DNA of 64,000 nucleotides from Burkholderia arboris (GTDB lineage: Bacteria; Pseudomonadota; Gammaproteobacteria; Burkholderiales; Burkholderiaceae): the NCBI RefSeq assembly GCF_902499125.1, contig NZ_CABVPX010000001.1:248001-312000 (forward strand), in the 5' to 3' direction. The position numbers and the translations under genes were made by a program. Below are positions 26,808-35,522 of this stretch, piece by piece. Numbering within the stretch: position 1 is the stretch's first letter; each line of letters starts with the position of its first letter. The notes under the pieces are model-generated. The model saw only the letters and a program-made list of their open reading frames with translations. It was not told the origin of the DNA and did not search any database.

Positions 26808-26895
26808 GCAACCCGCGCCGCACTCCGTCGAACGGCTTTGCCACACGCGCCGGCGGGCGGCATAGTAGCGATTTGCGTTTGTCCGCCCCGCCGCC

Positions 26896-27456
26896 ATGTC
26901 CACCGCTCCCGCCTGCGTCGTTCGCGACGCAACCGACGCCGACCTCGACGCGATTCACGCGATCTATGCGCACCACGTTCACCACAGCGTCGCGTCGTTC
27001 GAGGAAACGCCGCCCGACGTCGCCGAGCTGCGCGCACGCCGCGACGCGGTACTGCGCCACGGACTGCCGTATCTGGTCGCCGCATGCGACGGCCGCGTGG
27101 CCGGCTATGCGTACGCGACGCCGTACCGCACGCGCAGCGCGTACCGCTTCGCGATCGAGGATTCGATCTACATCGACGATGCGCAGCGCGGGCGCGGAAT
27201 CGGCCGCGCCCTGCTCGCGGCGCTGATCGCGCGTTGCGAAGCCGGCCCGTGGCGGCAAATGATCGCGGTGATCGCCGACGGCGGCACCGGCGGCTCGACG
27301 TCGCTGCATCGCGCATTCGGTTTCGAACCGGCCGGCACGCTGACAGCGGTCGGCTTCAAGCATGGCCGGTGGATCGATACGGCGCTGCTGCAGCGCCCGC
27401 TCGGCGACGGCGCGCGAACGCTCCCCGCCTCGCCCGCTCCCGCCGCGTCGCGCTAG
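26896..27456 (+). CDS. GNAT acetyltransferase, phosphinothricin-acetyltransferase-like
   Basis: A 186-residue N-acetyltransferase close to the Pat/YncA group. VVRDATDADLDAIHAIYAHH and VASFEETPP are the group's opening blocks; SIYIDDAQRGRGIGRALLAA is the acetyl-CoA pyrophosphate loop (Q/RxxGxG/A); STSLHRAFGFEPAGTLTAVG ends the fold. Members acetylate phosphinothricin, methionine derivatives or other small amines; which one is not determinable. The gene starts 88 bp after a LysR gene and is followed at 9 bp by a merR gene, so these may be cotranscribed. Confidence 0.9.
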   Translation: MSTAPACVVRDATDADLDAIHAIYAHHVHHSVASFEETPPDVAELRARRDAVLRHGLPYLVAACDGRVAGYAYATPYRTRSAYRFAIEDSIYIDDAQRGRGIGRALLAALIARCEAGPWRQMIAVIADGGTGGSTSLHRAFGFEPAGTLTAVGFKHGRWIDTALLQRPLGDGARTLPASPAPAASR

Positions 27457-27465
27457 AATGGCCGC

Positions 27466-28323
27466 ATGTCAAAACAGACTCATTCCACGCCCGACGAGGC
27501 TGCACCGGATTCCCGCAACGAGTACACGGTCGACGAACTCGCGCGCGTGTCCGACACCACCGTGCGCAATGTCCGCGCGTACCAGGATCGCGGCTTGCTC
27601 GCGCCGCCGGAAAAACGCGGGCGCGTCGGCATCTACGACGACACGCACGTCGCGCGCCTGAAGCTGATCAACCATCTGCTCGCACGCGGCTACACGCTGT
27701 CGAACATCCAGGATCTCATCAAGGCGATCGACGAAGGCCACGACCTGCGTTCGATCCTCGGCCTCGAAAACGCGATCGGCGGCCGCTGGTCGCACGAGCT
27801 GCCGAAGACCTATTCGCTCGCCGCGCTCGCACAGATGTTCGGCCCGCAAGCGACCACGCAGCTGTCGCGTGTGACCGAGCTCGGGCTGCTCGAACGGCGC
27901 GGCCTGTCGTTCGTCGCGAAGAGTCCCGCGCTGCTCGAGGCGGCCGCCGCGATGACGAAGGAAGGGATTCCGCCGCGCGAGCTGCTCGACGTGATCAGCC
28001 TCGCTCGCCCGCACTTCGACGCGATCGCGCGGCTGCTCGTCGATCTCGTCGTGAAGCGGCTCGACCGCTACGACGCCGGCACGCTGCCGCCGGCCACCGA
28101 CGTGCCCGAACTGGTCGACGCGATCTGGCGCCTGCGCCCGCTCGCTGCCGTGTTCGTCGAAGGCGAGACGAACCGCGCGCTCGAAACCGCCGCGAGCGCG
28201 TATCTCGGCGGCCGCGTTGCAACGATCCTCGACAAGAAGCTCAGCGATGAAGCGGCGCGGCAGTCCGGCGCGCCGGATACGTCCGATACATCCGATACGC
28301 AAGGCGACGGCGACCACACCTAG
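27466..28323 (+). CDS. MerR-family transcriptional regulator
   Basis: A 285-residue MerR regulator, longer than the classical metal sensors. YTVDELARVSDTTVRNVRAY and RGLLAPPEKRGRVGIYDDTH form the winged helix-turn-helix at residues 20-60; LINHLLARGYTLSNIQDLIK continues the DNA-binding unit. The C-terminal 170 residues are helical without a clear cysteine metal site, so a small organic effector is likelier. A short DTSDTSDT tail is encoded by a 9-bp tandem repeat near 28276-28302. It follows the acetyltransferase by nine bases. Confidence 0.9.
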   Translation: MSKQTHSTPDEAAPDSRNEYTVDELARVSDTTVRNVRAYQDRGLLAPPEKRGRVGIYDDTHVARLKLINHLLARGYTLSNIQDLIKAIDEGHDLRSILGLENAIGGRWSHELPKTYSLAALAQMFGPQATTQLSRVTELGLLERRGLSFVAKSPALLEAAAAMTKEGIPPRELLDVISLARPHFDAIARLLVDLVVKRLDRYDAGTLPPATDVPELVDAIWRLRPLAAVFVEGETNRALETAASAYLGGRVATILDKKLSDEAARQSGAPDTSDTSDTQGDGDHT

Positions 28324-28855
28324 GGCGGCTGCCGTCTCGTTCATGATCGGCAATGCTTCGTGTGCGGGCGCCATCGACGACGCGACGATTCTTTCGATCG
28401 AGCGGTAACAGCCACGCCCCGAAGATGTCTCGCATGGCGTTCGTTCGACGATGCGTTTCCCCCGCCGGATCACCCGCACCGCCGCCGTCACGCATGCGTC
28501 GACTGTTCGCGACAACGCGCGCGGTCCGGACAGAGGAAAGACCAGCGACCGTTGCAGGTGACAACCACCGCTTGCGTCGGTCGGCGAACGGCCGGACGCG
28601 CCACCCGTCGCCCCCTCCTGCCAGACGGGGTCGCATCGCTGCGCCCTCGATAACGGGCCGTGCTGTGAAACAGTTACAAGATAACGGTTGACGCGAGCCC
28701 CGCCCGGCGGTTACCGTATCGTCCGAAGTTCAAGAAGTCCGATTGCTGTTCATCAATTGATCGCTCCTCAGCGGTATTCGTTGTCCTCTCCCTCCTTGAC
28801 GCTTCACGCGCTCTTCAACAGAGCAAATCTTTCTATTTTTTCTCAAGGAATCTTC
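28324..28855. other. 532-bp intergenic region before the cold-shock gene
   Basis: No convincing coding frame was found. The right part must hold the cold-shock promoter and a probably long leader: a TTGACG at 28688-28693 has only a weak -10 partner downstream, and the final 60 bp is pyrimidine- and T-rich before AAGGAA. A 10-bp palindrome ATCAATTGAT lies at 28752-28761. An unannotated RNA is possible but not visible by eye. Confidence 0.5.
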
Positions 28856-29059
28856 ATGGATACCGGTATCGTCAAGTGGTTCAACGACAGCAAAGGCTTT
28901 GGCTTCATCACCCCGGACAACGGCGGCGACGACCTGTTTGCTCACTTCTCGGAAATTCGTGCCGACGGCTTCAAGACGCTGGCTGAAAATCAAAAAGTGA
29001 GCTTCGAAACGAAGCAAGGCCCGAAGGGTCTGCAAGCGGCCAACATCACGCCGCTGTAA
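28856..29059 (+). CDS. Cold-shock protein, CspA family
   Basis: A 67-residue single cold-shock (OB-fold) domain. [20 protein letters not shown] contains RNP1 (KGFGFI), and DLFAHFSEI contains RNP2. Such proteins bind single-stranded RNA and DNA and melt mRNA structure. The ATG at 28856 is preceded by AAGGAA; a larger in-frame ORF opening at 28688 is leader sequence. A conserved small gene follows 279 bp downstream. Confidence 0.96.
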   Translation: MDTGIVKWFNDSKGFGFITPDNGGDDLFAHFSEIRADGFKTLAENQKVSFETKQGPKGLQAANITPL

Positions 29060-29338
29060 AGTTTGAAGGGCCCGGCCTCCCGCGACGGACGCCGGGTCGC
29101 AGCGACACCCCCACGGAGCCTCGCCTCCCAAAGTTGGCGCTATCGCCTTTAGCTGCATCGGTTTGTTCAGCAGCTTGCCAAGCGCCACACGCCTCGTTGC
29201 ACTTCATCCCCCCTCTGGCCGCAACGCCTGATTTTCGTTTCTCGACTGCGTCGGATTCAGCTCGCAATGGCTTTGAATCGGCCTACCCGTGCGCATTTCG
29301 CACGGCACGCGCGCACTCGAACATCATTAAAATTAAAA

Positions 29339-29563
29339 ATGCAAAACAATCGAATTCAACAGTACAACGGCTATGCCGTCCACCCGTCGGCGCATCGCTT
29401 GCCCGATGGCAGTTTTTCATCCAACCTGCTGCTCGAACGCAGCGGTAGCCCGCGCAACGAAGGCCGCTACCAGTTTTATTCGCTCGATTACTTCGCGAGC
29501 GAAGCGCTGGCGCTGGAGCATTCGGCACGCTGGGCACACAACTGGGTCGATGCGCGCGGCTAA
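29339..29563 (+). CDS. Small conserved protein downstream of the cold-shock gene
   Basis: A 74-residue protein beginning MQNNRIQQYNGYAVHPSAHR and ending ALEHSARWAHNWVDARG. It has no signal peptide, membrane segment or cysteine. The aromatic- and histidine-rich composition and the segment RYQFYSLDYFASEALALEHS suggest a small folded alpha/beta protein of the kind common in Burkholderia, but I assign no function. An upstream A-rich stretch replaces a clear ribosome site; an in-frame start at 29267 would add 24 basic residues. Confidence 0.65.
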   Translation: MQNNRIQQYNGYAVHPSAHRLPDGSFSSNLLLERSGSPRNEGRYQFYSLDYFASEALALEHSARWAHNWVDARG

Positions 29564-29777
29564 CGGCAGCGCCCCGGTACCGGCATCCGCCGCCTGTGAG
29601 TCATCGGTGCGCACGCGACCAAGCGTGTCCCGACATCGCGCGCAACCGATTCGAAACCTTCCGGTTCGAGCGGCGCCCGATTCGAATTTTCGAATGGCCC
29701 CTTCGCCGGCGTCGTCACGCCGCGCCATCTCCGCGTCGAAATTGACGACGGACTTGCGTTACCGGAGCCGACCAGCA

Positions 29778-29806
29778 TGAAAACCGGCGGGCAACCTGCC
29801 CGCCGG
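29778..29806 (-). terminator. Intrinsic terminator after the ureohydrolase gene
   Basis: Perfect 10-bp stem CCGGCGGGCA (29784-29793) with TGCCCGCCGG (29797-29806) and a three-base loop. On the minus strand it is followed by TTTTCATG. It lies 26 bp past the stop of the minus-strand ureohydrolase. Confidence 0.8.
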
Positions 29807-29831
29807 CCTCTTGCATTGCACGCCCGCTCAC

Positions 29832-30800
29832 CTACTTCAACGCGCCCGCCACCTTCTTCTGCCGCCACAAGCACAGCAGATCGCACGCGACATGCGCGGC
29901 CGCGATCGCGGTGATGTCCGCGTGATCGTACGCCGGCGCAACCTCCACCACATCGGCCCCGACCAGATTCACCGCCCCGAGCCCTCGCACGATCGCGAGC
30001 GCCTGCGCGGACGACAACCCGCCCGCGACCGGCGTCCCCGTCCCCGGCGCAAACGCCGGATCGAGGCAGTCGATATCGAACGTCAGATACGCGGGCCGCG
30101 CACCGACGATCTCGACGATCCGCTCGACCGCCGCGCGCGAACCATGGTCATGCAGCCACGCGGCATCGAGCCGCTCGATCCCGAGAAAATCGTCGTTCCA
30201 CGTGCGGATGCCGACCTGCACCGACGTCGCGGGATCGATCAACCCTTCCTTCACGGCCTTGTAGAACATCGTCCCGTGATTGAGGCTGTCCGGCTCGTCG
30301 TCGGCCCATGTATCGCAATGCGCATCGAAATGGATCAGCGACAGCGGCTTGCCGTAGCGCTCCGCATGCGCGACCAGCAGCGGATACGTGATGTAGTGAT
30401 CGCCGCCGAACGTCAGCATCTTCGCGCCCGAACGCAGGATCGTGCGCGCATGCTCGATGATCGCGGGCTTGATCGACAGCGGGTTGTGCGCGTCGAACCA
30501 GCAGTCGCCGTAGTCGACGGCCGCGAGATCGTCGAATGGATCGAAGCCCCACGGATACGGATTGAGCTCGGCGAGTTGCACGCTCGCCGCGCGGATCGCG
30601 GCCGGCCCGAGCCGTGCGCCTGACCGATAGGTCGTCGCGAGATCGAGCGGCACGCCCGAGATCGCGACGTCGACGCCGTCGAGCGCACGCGAATAGTTGC
30701 GGCGCATGAACGACAGCACGCCCGCATAGGTGTTTTCGATCGAGGAACCGTAAGGCGTCGTGCGACGGATCGCGCCGTCGCCGTGGAGAAGTTCGGTCAT
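29832..30800 (-). CDS. speB: Agmatinase-family ureohydrolase
   Basis: A 322-residue binuclear-manganese ureohydrolase. FGGDHYITYPLL, FDAHCDTWAD and LTFDIDCLDPAFAPGTGTPV hold the metal-binding His and Asp residues. Family members release urea from agmatine, guanidinobutyrate or guanidinopropionate; agmatine to putrescine is the commonest assignment, but the specificity loop cannot be judged by eye. The ATG at 30800 gives the usual length; an upstream in-frame start at 30866 would add 22 basic residues. A strong terminator follows. Symbol given for the family; substrate not proven. Confidence 0.85.
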   Translation of the reverse strand: MTELLHGDGAIRRTTPYGSSIENTYAGVLSFMRRNYSRALDGVDVAISGVPLDLATTYRSGARLGPAAIRAASVQLAELNPYPWGFDPFDDLAAVDYGDCWFDAHNPLSIKPAIIEHARTILRSGAKMLTFGGDHYITYPLLVAHAERYGKPLSLIHFDAHCDTWADDEPDSLNHGTMFYKAVKEGLIDPATSVQVGIRTWNDDFLGIERLDAAWLHDHGSRAAVERIVEIVGARPAYLTFDIDCLDPAFAPGTGTPVAGGLSSAQALAIVRGLGAVNLVGADVVEVAPAYDHADITAIAAAHVACDLLCLWRQKKVAGALK

Positions 30801-31088
30801 GGGTCGGACCTGTTTTCGTGGGGAGCCGGCACCGCCCCGCTTTCGACGAGCGCGCGGGCCGGGCACGGCATGGATTCATCGGGCACGCACCGGCGTACGC
30901 ATCCAGTCGCGCGGCCGGGCGGAACATCGACAACGGCAATACCGCGGCGATCATAGCAAGCCGAATTGAAGTCGTTGCCCCGGTTCGGCCGGGGCAACGC
31001 GCGGAGAAATCCGCCGGCGGCATCGTCATCCGTCGCCATCGATGACTAGAAGGATTCGCCGGTTTTTGCGTGCCCGTTCTTCCGGATA

Positions 31089-31829
31089 ATGGCCGGCAGC
31101 CGCGCCCTCGACGGCGCGCCGTCCACCGCAGACAACAACAATCCGGAGACACCCGCCTTGATCGCCACGCTTCCCGCCACCTACCGCCGGCTCTGGCCGC
31201 TCGCCATCGCCGCCGCGCTGCTGTACGGGCTGTCGCTCGCCACCGCGCCCTATCCGGGCCAGGCCGTCGCGAAAGCCGCGATGGGTATCCTGCTGCTCGC
31301 CGCGGGCAGCACCTGCGGCGCGCCGCGCGAACGCGCGTGGCTGTGCGCGGCGCTCGCCACCGCAGTGCTCGGCGACGTGCTGCTCGCGCTGCCCGACTGG
31401 CCGCTGTCGTTCGTCCTCGGTCTGGGCGCGTTCCTGCTCACGCACGTGTGCTACTGCGTGATCTTCATGCGCTGGCGCGCACGGCCGCACGGCTGGCGCA
31501 TCGTCGCGCTGATCGGGCTGTGGATCGCCGCGCCGGCTTTCTATGCGGCATTCTTCCCGCACCTCGGCGAGCTGCTGGCGCCGGTCGCCGTCTACATGCT
31601 CGTGCTGTGCGTGATGGCGAGCTTCGCGCTCGCGGCCCGCACGCACGGCGCGCTGGTCGCGATCGGCAGCCTGATCTTCGTCGGCTCCGACACGCTGATC
31701 GGCGTCGGCCGGTTCCTCGGCGGCTTTCCCGGCATCGACTACCTGATCTGGGGCCTCTACGCGCTCGCGCAGGTCACGATCGTGGCCGGGGTTTTCCATG
31801 AGACGGCCGCCCGATCGATCCGTCCCTGA
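31089..31829 (+). CDS. YhhN-family membrane protein (putative lysoplasmalogenase)
   Basis: A 246-residue polytopic membrane protein with about seven or eight hydrophobic segments. FVGSDTLIGVGRFLG and WGLYALAQVTIVAGVF are the C-terminal signature of the YhhN/TMEM86 family, whose animal members hydrolyse the vinyl-ether bond of lysoplasmalogen. In bacteria the activity is largely untested. The true start could be the TTG at 31158 (with CGGAGA upstream), which would drop a 23-residue charged N-terminus. Divergent from the ureohydrolase. Confidence 0.82.
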   Translation: MAGSRALDGAPSTADNNNPETPALIATLPATYRRLWPLAIAAALLYGLSLATAPYPGQAVAKAAMGILLLAAGSTCGAPRERAWLCAALATAVLGDVLLALPDWPLSFVLGLGAFLLTHVCYCVIFMRWRARPHGWRIVALIGLWIAAPAFYAAFFPHLGELLAPVAVYMLVLCVMASFALAARTHGALVAIGSLIFVGSDTLIGVGRFLGGFPGIDYLIWGLYALAQVTIVAGVFHETAARSIRP

Positions 31830-32023
31830 TACTGTTTCAAACAGACCGCCGCGCGCCGGCGGTCTCGTCCAGCACCTGTCTCGTCCTGCCGACGGCCCTT
31901 TCCGCCCATCCCGCATCGCGGAAAGCAAACCGTTCCAAACCCCGCTCAGCCTTTTCCCGTCTGGCTTCCGGCCCTTAGAGCGCCGCTTCTAGCCTCTTGC
32001 GGTTTCCGGGTTCACCCACTATC

Positions 32024-32043
32024 GTTACATCAAACAATGTAAC
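32024..32043. promoter_or_regulatory. Inverted repeat GTTACAT-N6-ATGTAAC before the BVMO operon
   Basis: Perfect 7-bp arms around CAAACA, ending 32 bp before the chosen start of the monooxygenase. It looks like a TetR- or FNR-sized operator. No regulator gene is adjacent. Confidence 0.6.
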
Positions 32044-32075
32044 ATTCGAAAATGAGCCAAATCGGAGACACCCGG

Positions 32076-33659
32076 ATGAATGCTCGCACGTTGCCTTTCG
32101 GTCCGCCCGGCCACGACGGCCAGGACGAAACCATCGACATCGCCATCATCGGCACCGGCTTCGCCGGTCTCGGGATGGCAATCCGCCTGCGGCAAACAGG
32201 CGTGACCGACTTCGTCGTCCTCGAGAAGGCCGCGTCGGTCGGCGGCACGTGGCGCGACAATCATTACCCCGGGTGTGCATGCGACGTGCAATCGCACGTC
32301 TATTCGTTCTCGTTCGCGCCGAACCCGCGCTGGACGCGCATGTTTGCGCCTCAGCCGGAAATCCGCGCGTATCTGGAAGACTGCGTGCAGCGCTTCGGCG
32401 TCGGCCCGCACCTGCGCCTGAACCACGAGTTGCAGCGCGCCGAGTACGACGAAGCCGCGCAGCGCTGGCACCTCACGTTCGCGAACGGCAAGCGGCTGTC
32501 CGCGCGCGTGCTGGTGTCGGGGATGGGCGGCCTGTCGCGCGCCGCGCTGCCGTCGATTCCCGGCGTCGAGAATTTCCAGGGCCGCGCGTTCCATTCGCAG
32601 CAGTGGGATCACGACTACGCGCTCGAAGGCAAGCGCGTCGCGGTGATCGGCACCGGCGCGAGCGCGATCCAGTTCGTGCCGCAGATCGCGCCGCGCGTGA
32701 AGGAACTCGCGCTGTTCCAGCGCACGCCGCCGTGGATCATGCCGAAGCCCGACCGCAACCTGAGCGGGCTCGAGAAGTGGCTGTTCCGCACGCTGCCGTT
32801 CACGCAGAAGGCCGTGCGCAGCAGCATCTACTGGATGCTCGAATCGCGCGTGCTCGGCTTCGCGATCCATCCGTCGCTGATGAAGAACGTGCAGAAGCTC
32901 GCGTTGCGCCACATCCGCAAGCAGATTCCCGATCCGGAGCTGCGCAAGACCGTCACGCCGGACTACACGCTCGGCTGCAAGCGCGTGCTGATCTCGAACG
33001 ACTACTACCCGGCGCTGTCGCGCAAGAACGTCGACGTGATCACGACCGGCATCGACCACATCGAAGCCGACGCGGTCGTGACGACCGACGGCAAACGCCA
33101 CGAAGTCGACTGCCTGATCTACGGCACCGGCTTCCAGGTGGCCGACCCGTATCCGCGCGGCGCGATCGTCGGCCGCGGCGGGCTCGACATCGTCGACGCG
33201 TGGCGCGACGGCGCGCATGCGTATCTCGGCTCGACGCTGCCCGGCTACCCGAACTTCTTCATGATCGTCGGCCCGAACACGGGCCTCGGCCACAACTCGA
33301 TGGTGTTCATGATCGAGTCGCAGATCGAATACATCCTCGGCGCGCTGCAGGCAATGCACCGCGAGCGAGCGGATGCGATCGAGGTGCGCCCGCTCGTCGA
33401 GGCGCAGTTCAACAGCGACCTGCAGGGCAAACTGAAAAAGGCGATCTGGTCGACGGGCGGCTGCAAGAGCTGGTACCTCGACCCGCGCACCGGCAAGAAC
33501 ACGACGCTGTGGCCGGGCTTCACGTGGCGCTTCCGCCAGGCGACCGCGCGCTTCGCGATCGCCGATTACCACGCGTATCGCGCGCCGCAACACGACACGA
33601 CGGCGCGGCCCGTCGCCGCGCCCGCCGCTTCCGCATCCACGTCCGCCGAAGCGGCCTGA
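32076..33659 (+). CDS. Type I Baeyer-Villiger / flavin-containing monooxygenase
   Basis: A 527-residue NADPH-dependent flavoprotein. IAIIGTGFAGLGMAIRLRQT is the FAD motif, FQGRAFHSQQWD matches the Baeyer-Villiger fingerprint FxGxxxHxxxW exactly, and VAVIGTGASAIQFVPQIAPR is the NADPH motif. These enzymes insert an oxygen beside a ketone, giving esters or lactones. The ATG at 32076 with GGAGA upstream is preferred over ATG 32052, which has no ribosome site. First gene of a four-gene operon with an SDR and two hydrolases, an order that suits alcohol to ketone to ester to acid conversion. Confidence 0.92.
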   Translation: MNARTLPFGPPGHDGQDETIDIAIIGTGFAGLGMAIRLRQTGVTDFVVLEKAASVGGTWRDNHYPGCACDVQSHVYSFSFAPNPRWTRMFAPQPEIRAYLEDCVQRFGVGPHLRLNHELQRAEYDEAAQRWHLTFANGKRLSARVLVSGMGGLSRAALPSIPGVENFQGRAFHSQQWDHDYALEGKRVAVIGTGASAIQFVPQIAPRVKELALFQRTPPWIMPKPDRNLSGLEKWLFRTLPFTQKAVRSSIYWMLESRVLGFAIHPSLMKNVQKLALRHIRKQIPDPELRKTVTPDYTLGCKRVLISNDYYPALSRKNVDVITTGIDHIEADAVVTTDGKRHEVDCLIYGTGFQVADPYPRGAIVGRGGLDIVDAWRDGAHAYLGSTLPGYPNFFMIVGPNTGLGHNSMVFMIESQIEYILGALQAMHRERADAIEVRPLVEAQFNSDLQGKLKKAIWSTGGCKSWYLDPRTGKNTTLWPGFTWRFRQATARFAIADYHAYRAPQHDTTARPVAAPAASASTSAEAA

Positions 33660-33680
33660 GTAAGACAAGGAGCCAACGAC

Positions 33681-34616
33681 ATGAGAGATTTCGCCAACAA
33701 GGTCGCCGCGATCACGGGTGCCGGCTCGGGCATGGGCCGCTCGCTCGCGATCCAGCTCGCGCAAGCAGGCTGCCACGTCTCGCTCGCCGACAAGAACGGC
33801 GTCGGCCTCGCCGAAACCGAACGGATCGTCCGCGCGATCGCGCCGAACGCGCGCGTATCGACGCGCGTGCTGGACGTCGGCGACCGCGACGCGATGTTCG
33901 CGTGGGCCGACGACACCGCGAAGGAACACGGCAAGGTCAACCTGATCTTCAACAACGCGGGCGTCGCGCTGTCGAGCACGATCGAAGGAATGGAATACAG
34001 CGATCTCGAGTGGATCGTGAACATCAACTTCTGGGGCGTCGTGCACGGCACGAAGGCGTTCCTGCCGCACCTGAAGGCCTCGGGCGACGGTCACGTGATC
34101 AACACGTCGAGCCTCTTCGGGATCTTCGCGCAGCCGGGCATGAGCGGCTACAACGCGACCAAGTTCGCGGTGCGCGGCTTCACCGAATCGCTGCGCCAGG
34201 AACTCGACATGATGAAGTGCGGCGTGTCGGCGACCTGCGTGCATCCGGGCGGCATCCGCACGAACATCGCACAGGCGAGCCGCGTGTCGAAGAACATGGT
34301 CGGCTTCATGGTCGCGAGCGAGCAGCAAGGCCGGGACACGTTCGAGAAGTTCTTCATCACGACCGCCGACGATGCCGCGCGCACGATCCTCTCGGGCGTG
34401 CGCAAGAACAAGCGCCGCGTGCTGATCGGCCGCGACGCGAAGGCCGGCGACTGGATGGCGCGCGTGCTGCCGTCCGCGTACCAGGCGCTCGTCGTGCTCG
34501 CGACGCGCCGCGAGGCCGCTCGCGCGCGCCGCGATGCCGCACGCGGCACGCCGGCGCCCGCACCGCTGCACGCCACCTACAACAATGCAGGCAATCAGGG
34601 AGGAGAACAATCATGA
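33681..34616 (+). CDS. SDR-family dehydrogenase in the BVMO operon
   Basis: A 311-residue short-chain dehydrogenase. ITGAGSGMGRSLAIQLAQAG is the cofactor site, IFNNAGVALSS the NAG motif, INTSSLFG the Ser region and YNATKFAVRG the YxxxK pair; the C-terminal extension of about 50 residues is basic. AAGGAG precedes the ATG 21 bp after the monooxygenase. Its stop codon overlaps the next start in ATGA, so translation is coupled. It probably makes or uses the ketone acted on by the monooxygenase; substrate unknown. Confidence 0.92.
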   Translation: MRDFANKVAAITGAGSGMGRSLAIQLAQAGCHVSLADKNGVGLAETERIVRAIAPNARVSTRVLDVGDRDAMFAWADDTAKEHGKVNLIFNNAGVALSSTIEGMEYSDLEWIVNINFWGVVHGTKAFLPHLKASGDGHVINTSSLFGIFAQPGMSGYNATKFAVRGFTESLRQELDMMKCGVSATCVHPGGIRTNIAQASRVSKNMVGFMVASEQQGRDTFEKFFITTADDAARTILSGVRKNKRRVLIGRDAKAGDWMARVLPSAYQALVVLATRREAARARRDAARGTPAPAPLHATYNNAGNQGGEQS

Positions 34617-35518
34617 CGACCCCGAACATGATGCCCGTACGGCGCGACATCCGTTTCGCGCTGCCGCCCGAACGCGCGCGCGACTGGCACGTGCAGGGCG
34701 TGCCGGTCACGCACTTCATGAATGCGCTGTCGCTGCTGTTCCCGGCCGGCGAACGCTTCTTCATGGATTCGGTGCGCAACTACCGCGACCGGATCGAGGA
34801 TCCCGAGCTGAAGAAGCAGGTGCTCGGCTTCATCGGCCAGGAAGCGATGCACACGCGCGAGCACATCGAATACAACGACCTGCTGCAGTCGTCGGGCCTG
34901 CCCGCGCACAAGCTCGACAAGCGCCTGTGGACGATCCTCGGCTGGTTCAAGAAGGTGCTGCCGCATTCGATGCAGCTCGCGATCACGATCGCGCTCGAGC
35001 ACTACACGGCCATTCTCGCGAACCAGCTGCTGTCGGGCCACGAGCACCGGATCGACGGCTCGGTCGAAGGCTATCAGCAGATGTGGATGTGGCACGCGAT
35101 GGAGGAAACCGAGCACAAGGCGGTGTCCTACGACGTGTGGACCACGGTGATGAAGCCGGGCCTCGGCAGCTACCTGCTGCGCACCGGCACGATGCTGACG
35201 ACCACCGTGTTCTTCTGGACGATCGTGTTCGACTTCCACGTGCGCCTGATGCGCGCGCACCGTCGCGAACACGGCAAGTTCGGCGGCATGTGGCGCCTCG
35301 TGAAGTATCTGTACGGCCCGAAGCACGGCGTGTTTCCGAGCATCGCGCGCGAATGGCTCGACTACTTCCGCCCGGGCTTCCACCCGTGGGACCACGACAA
35401 CCACCAGTACCTGCAGGGGCTCGACACGCTGCTCGAGAACATCGACGCGACCAACGCGCGCTACGCCGCGCAAGCCGCCCCGCGTCGCGTGCCGCTGCAC
35501 CCGGTCCCGCAGGCATGA
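34613..35518 (+). CDS. Predicted metal-dependent hydrolase (PF10118-type)
   Basis: A 301-residue largely helical protein. FIGQEAMHTREHIEYNDLL, ITIALEHYTAILANQ and WHAMEETEHKAVSYDVW place Glu and His pairs in a ferritin/di-iron-like arrangement, the hallmark of this uncharacterised 'metal-dependent hydrolase' family. GTMLTTTVFFWTIVFDFHV is a hydrophobic stretch, so membrane association is possible. AGGAGA lies before the ATG, which overlaps the SDR stop. Such genes recur in BVMO/SDR clusters of actinobacteria and proteobacteria; the reaction is unknown and an oxidative di-metal role is as likely as hydrolysis. Confidence 0.85.
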   Translation: MTTPNMMPVRRDIRFALPPERARDWHVQGVPVTHFMNALSLLFPAGERFFMDSVRNYRDRIEDPELKKQVLGFIGQEAMHTREHIEYNDLLQSSGLPAHKLDKRLWTILGWFKKVLPHSMQLAITIALEHYTAILANQLLSGHEHRIDGSVEGYQQMWMWHAMEETEHKAVSYDVWTTVMKPGLGSYLLRTGTMLTTTVFFWTIVFDFHVRLMRAHRREHGKFGGMWRLVKYLYGPKHGVFPSIAREWLDYFRPGFHPWDHDNHQYLQGLDTLLENIDATNARYAAQAAPRRVPLHPVPQA

Positions 35519-35522
35519 CGCC

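Noticed and set aside
28752..28761. ATCAATTGAT palindrome in the cold-shock leader as an operator
   Set aside because: Ten bases only, with no positioned promoter; too likely by chance.
31997..35518. A single 1173-codon frame spanning the BVMO, SDR and metal-hydrolase genes
   Set aside because: Only its last 301 codons (from 34613) encode a real protein; the rest is out-of-frame arginine-rich translation of the two upstream genes.
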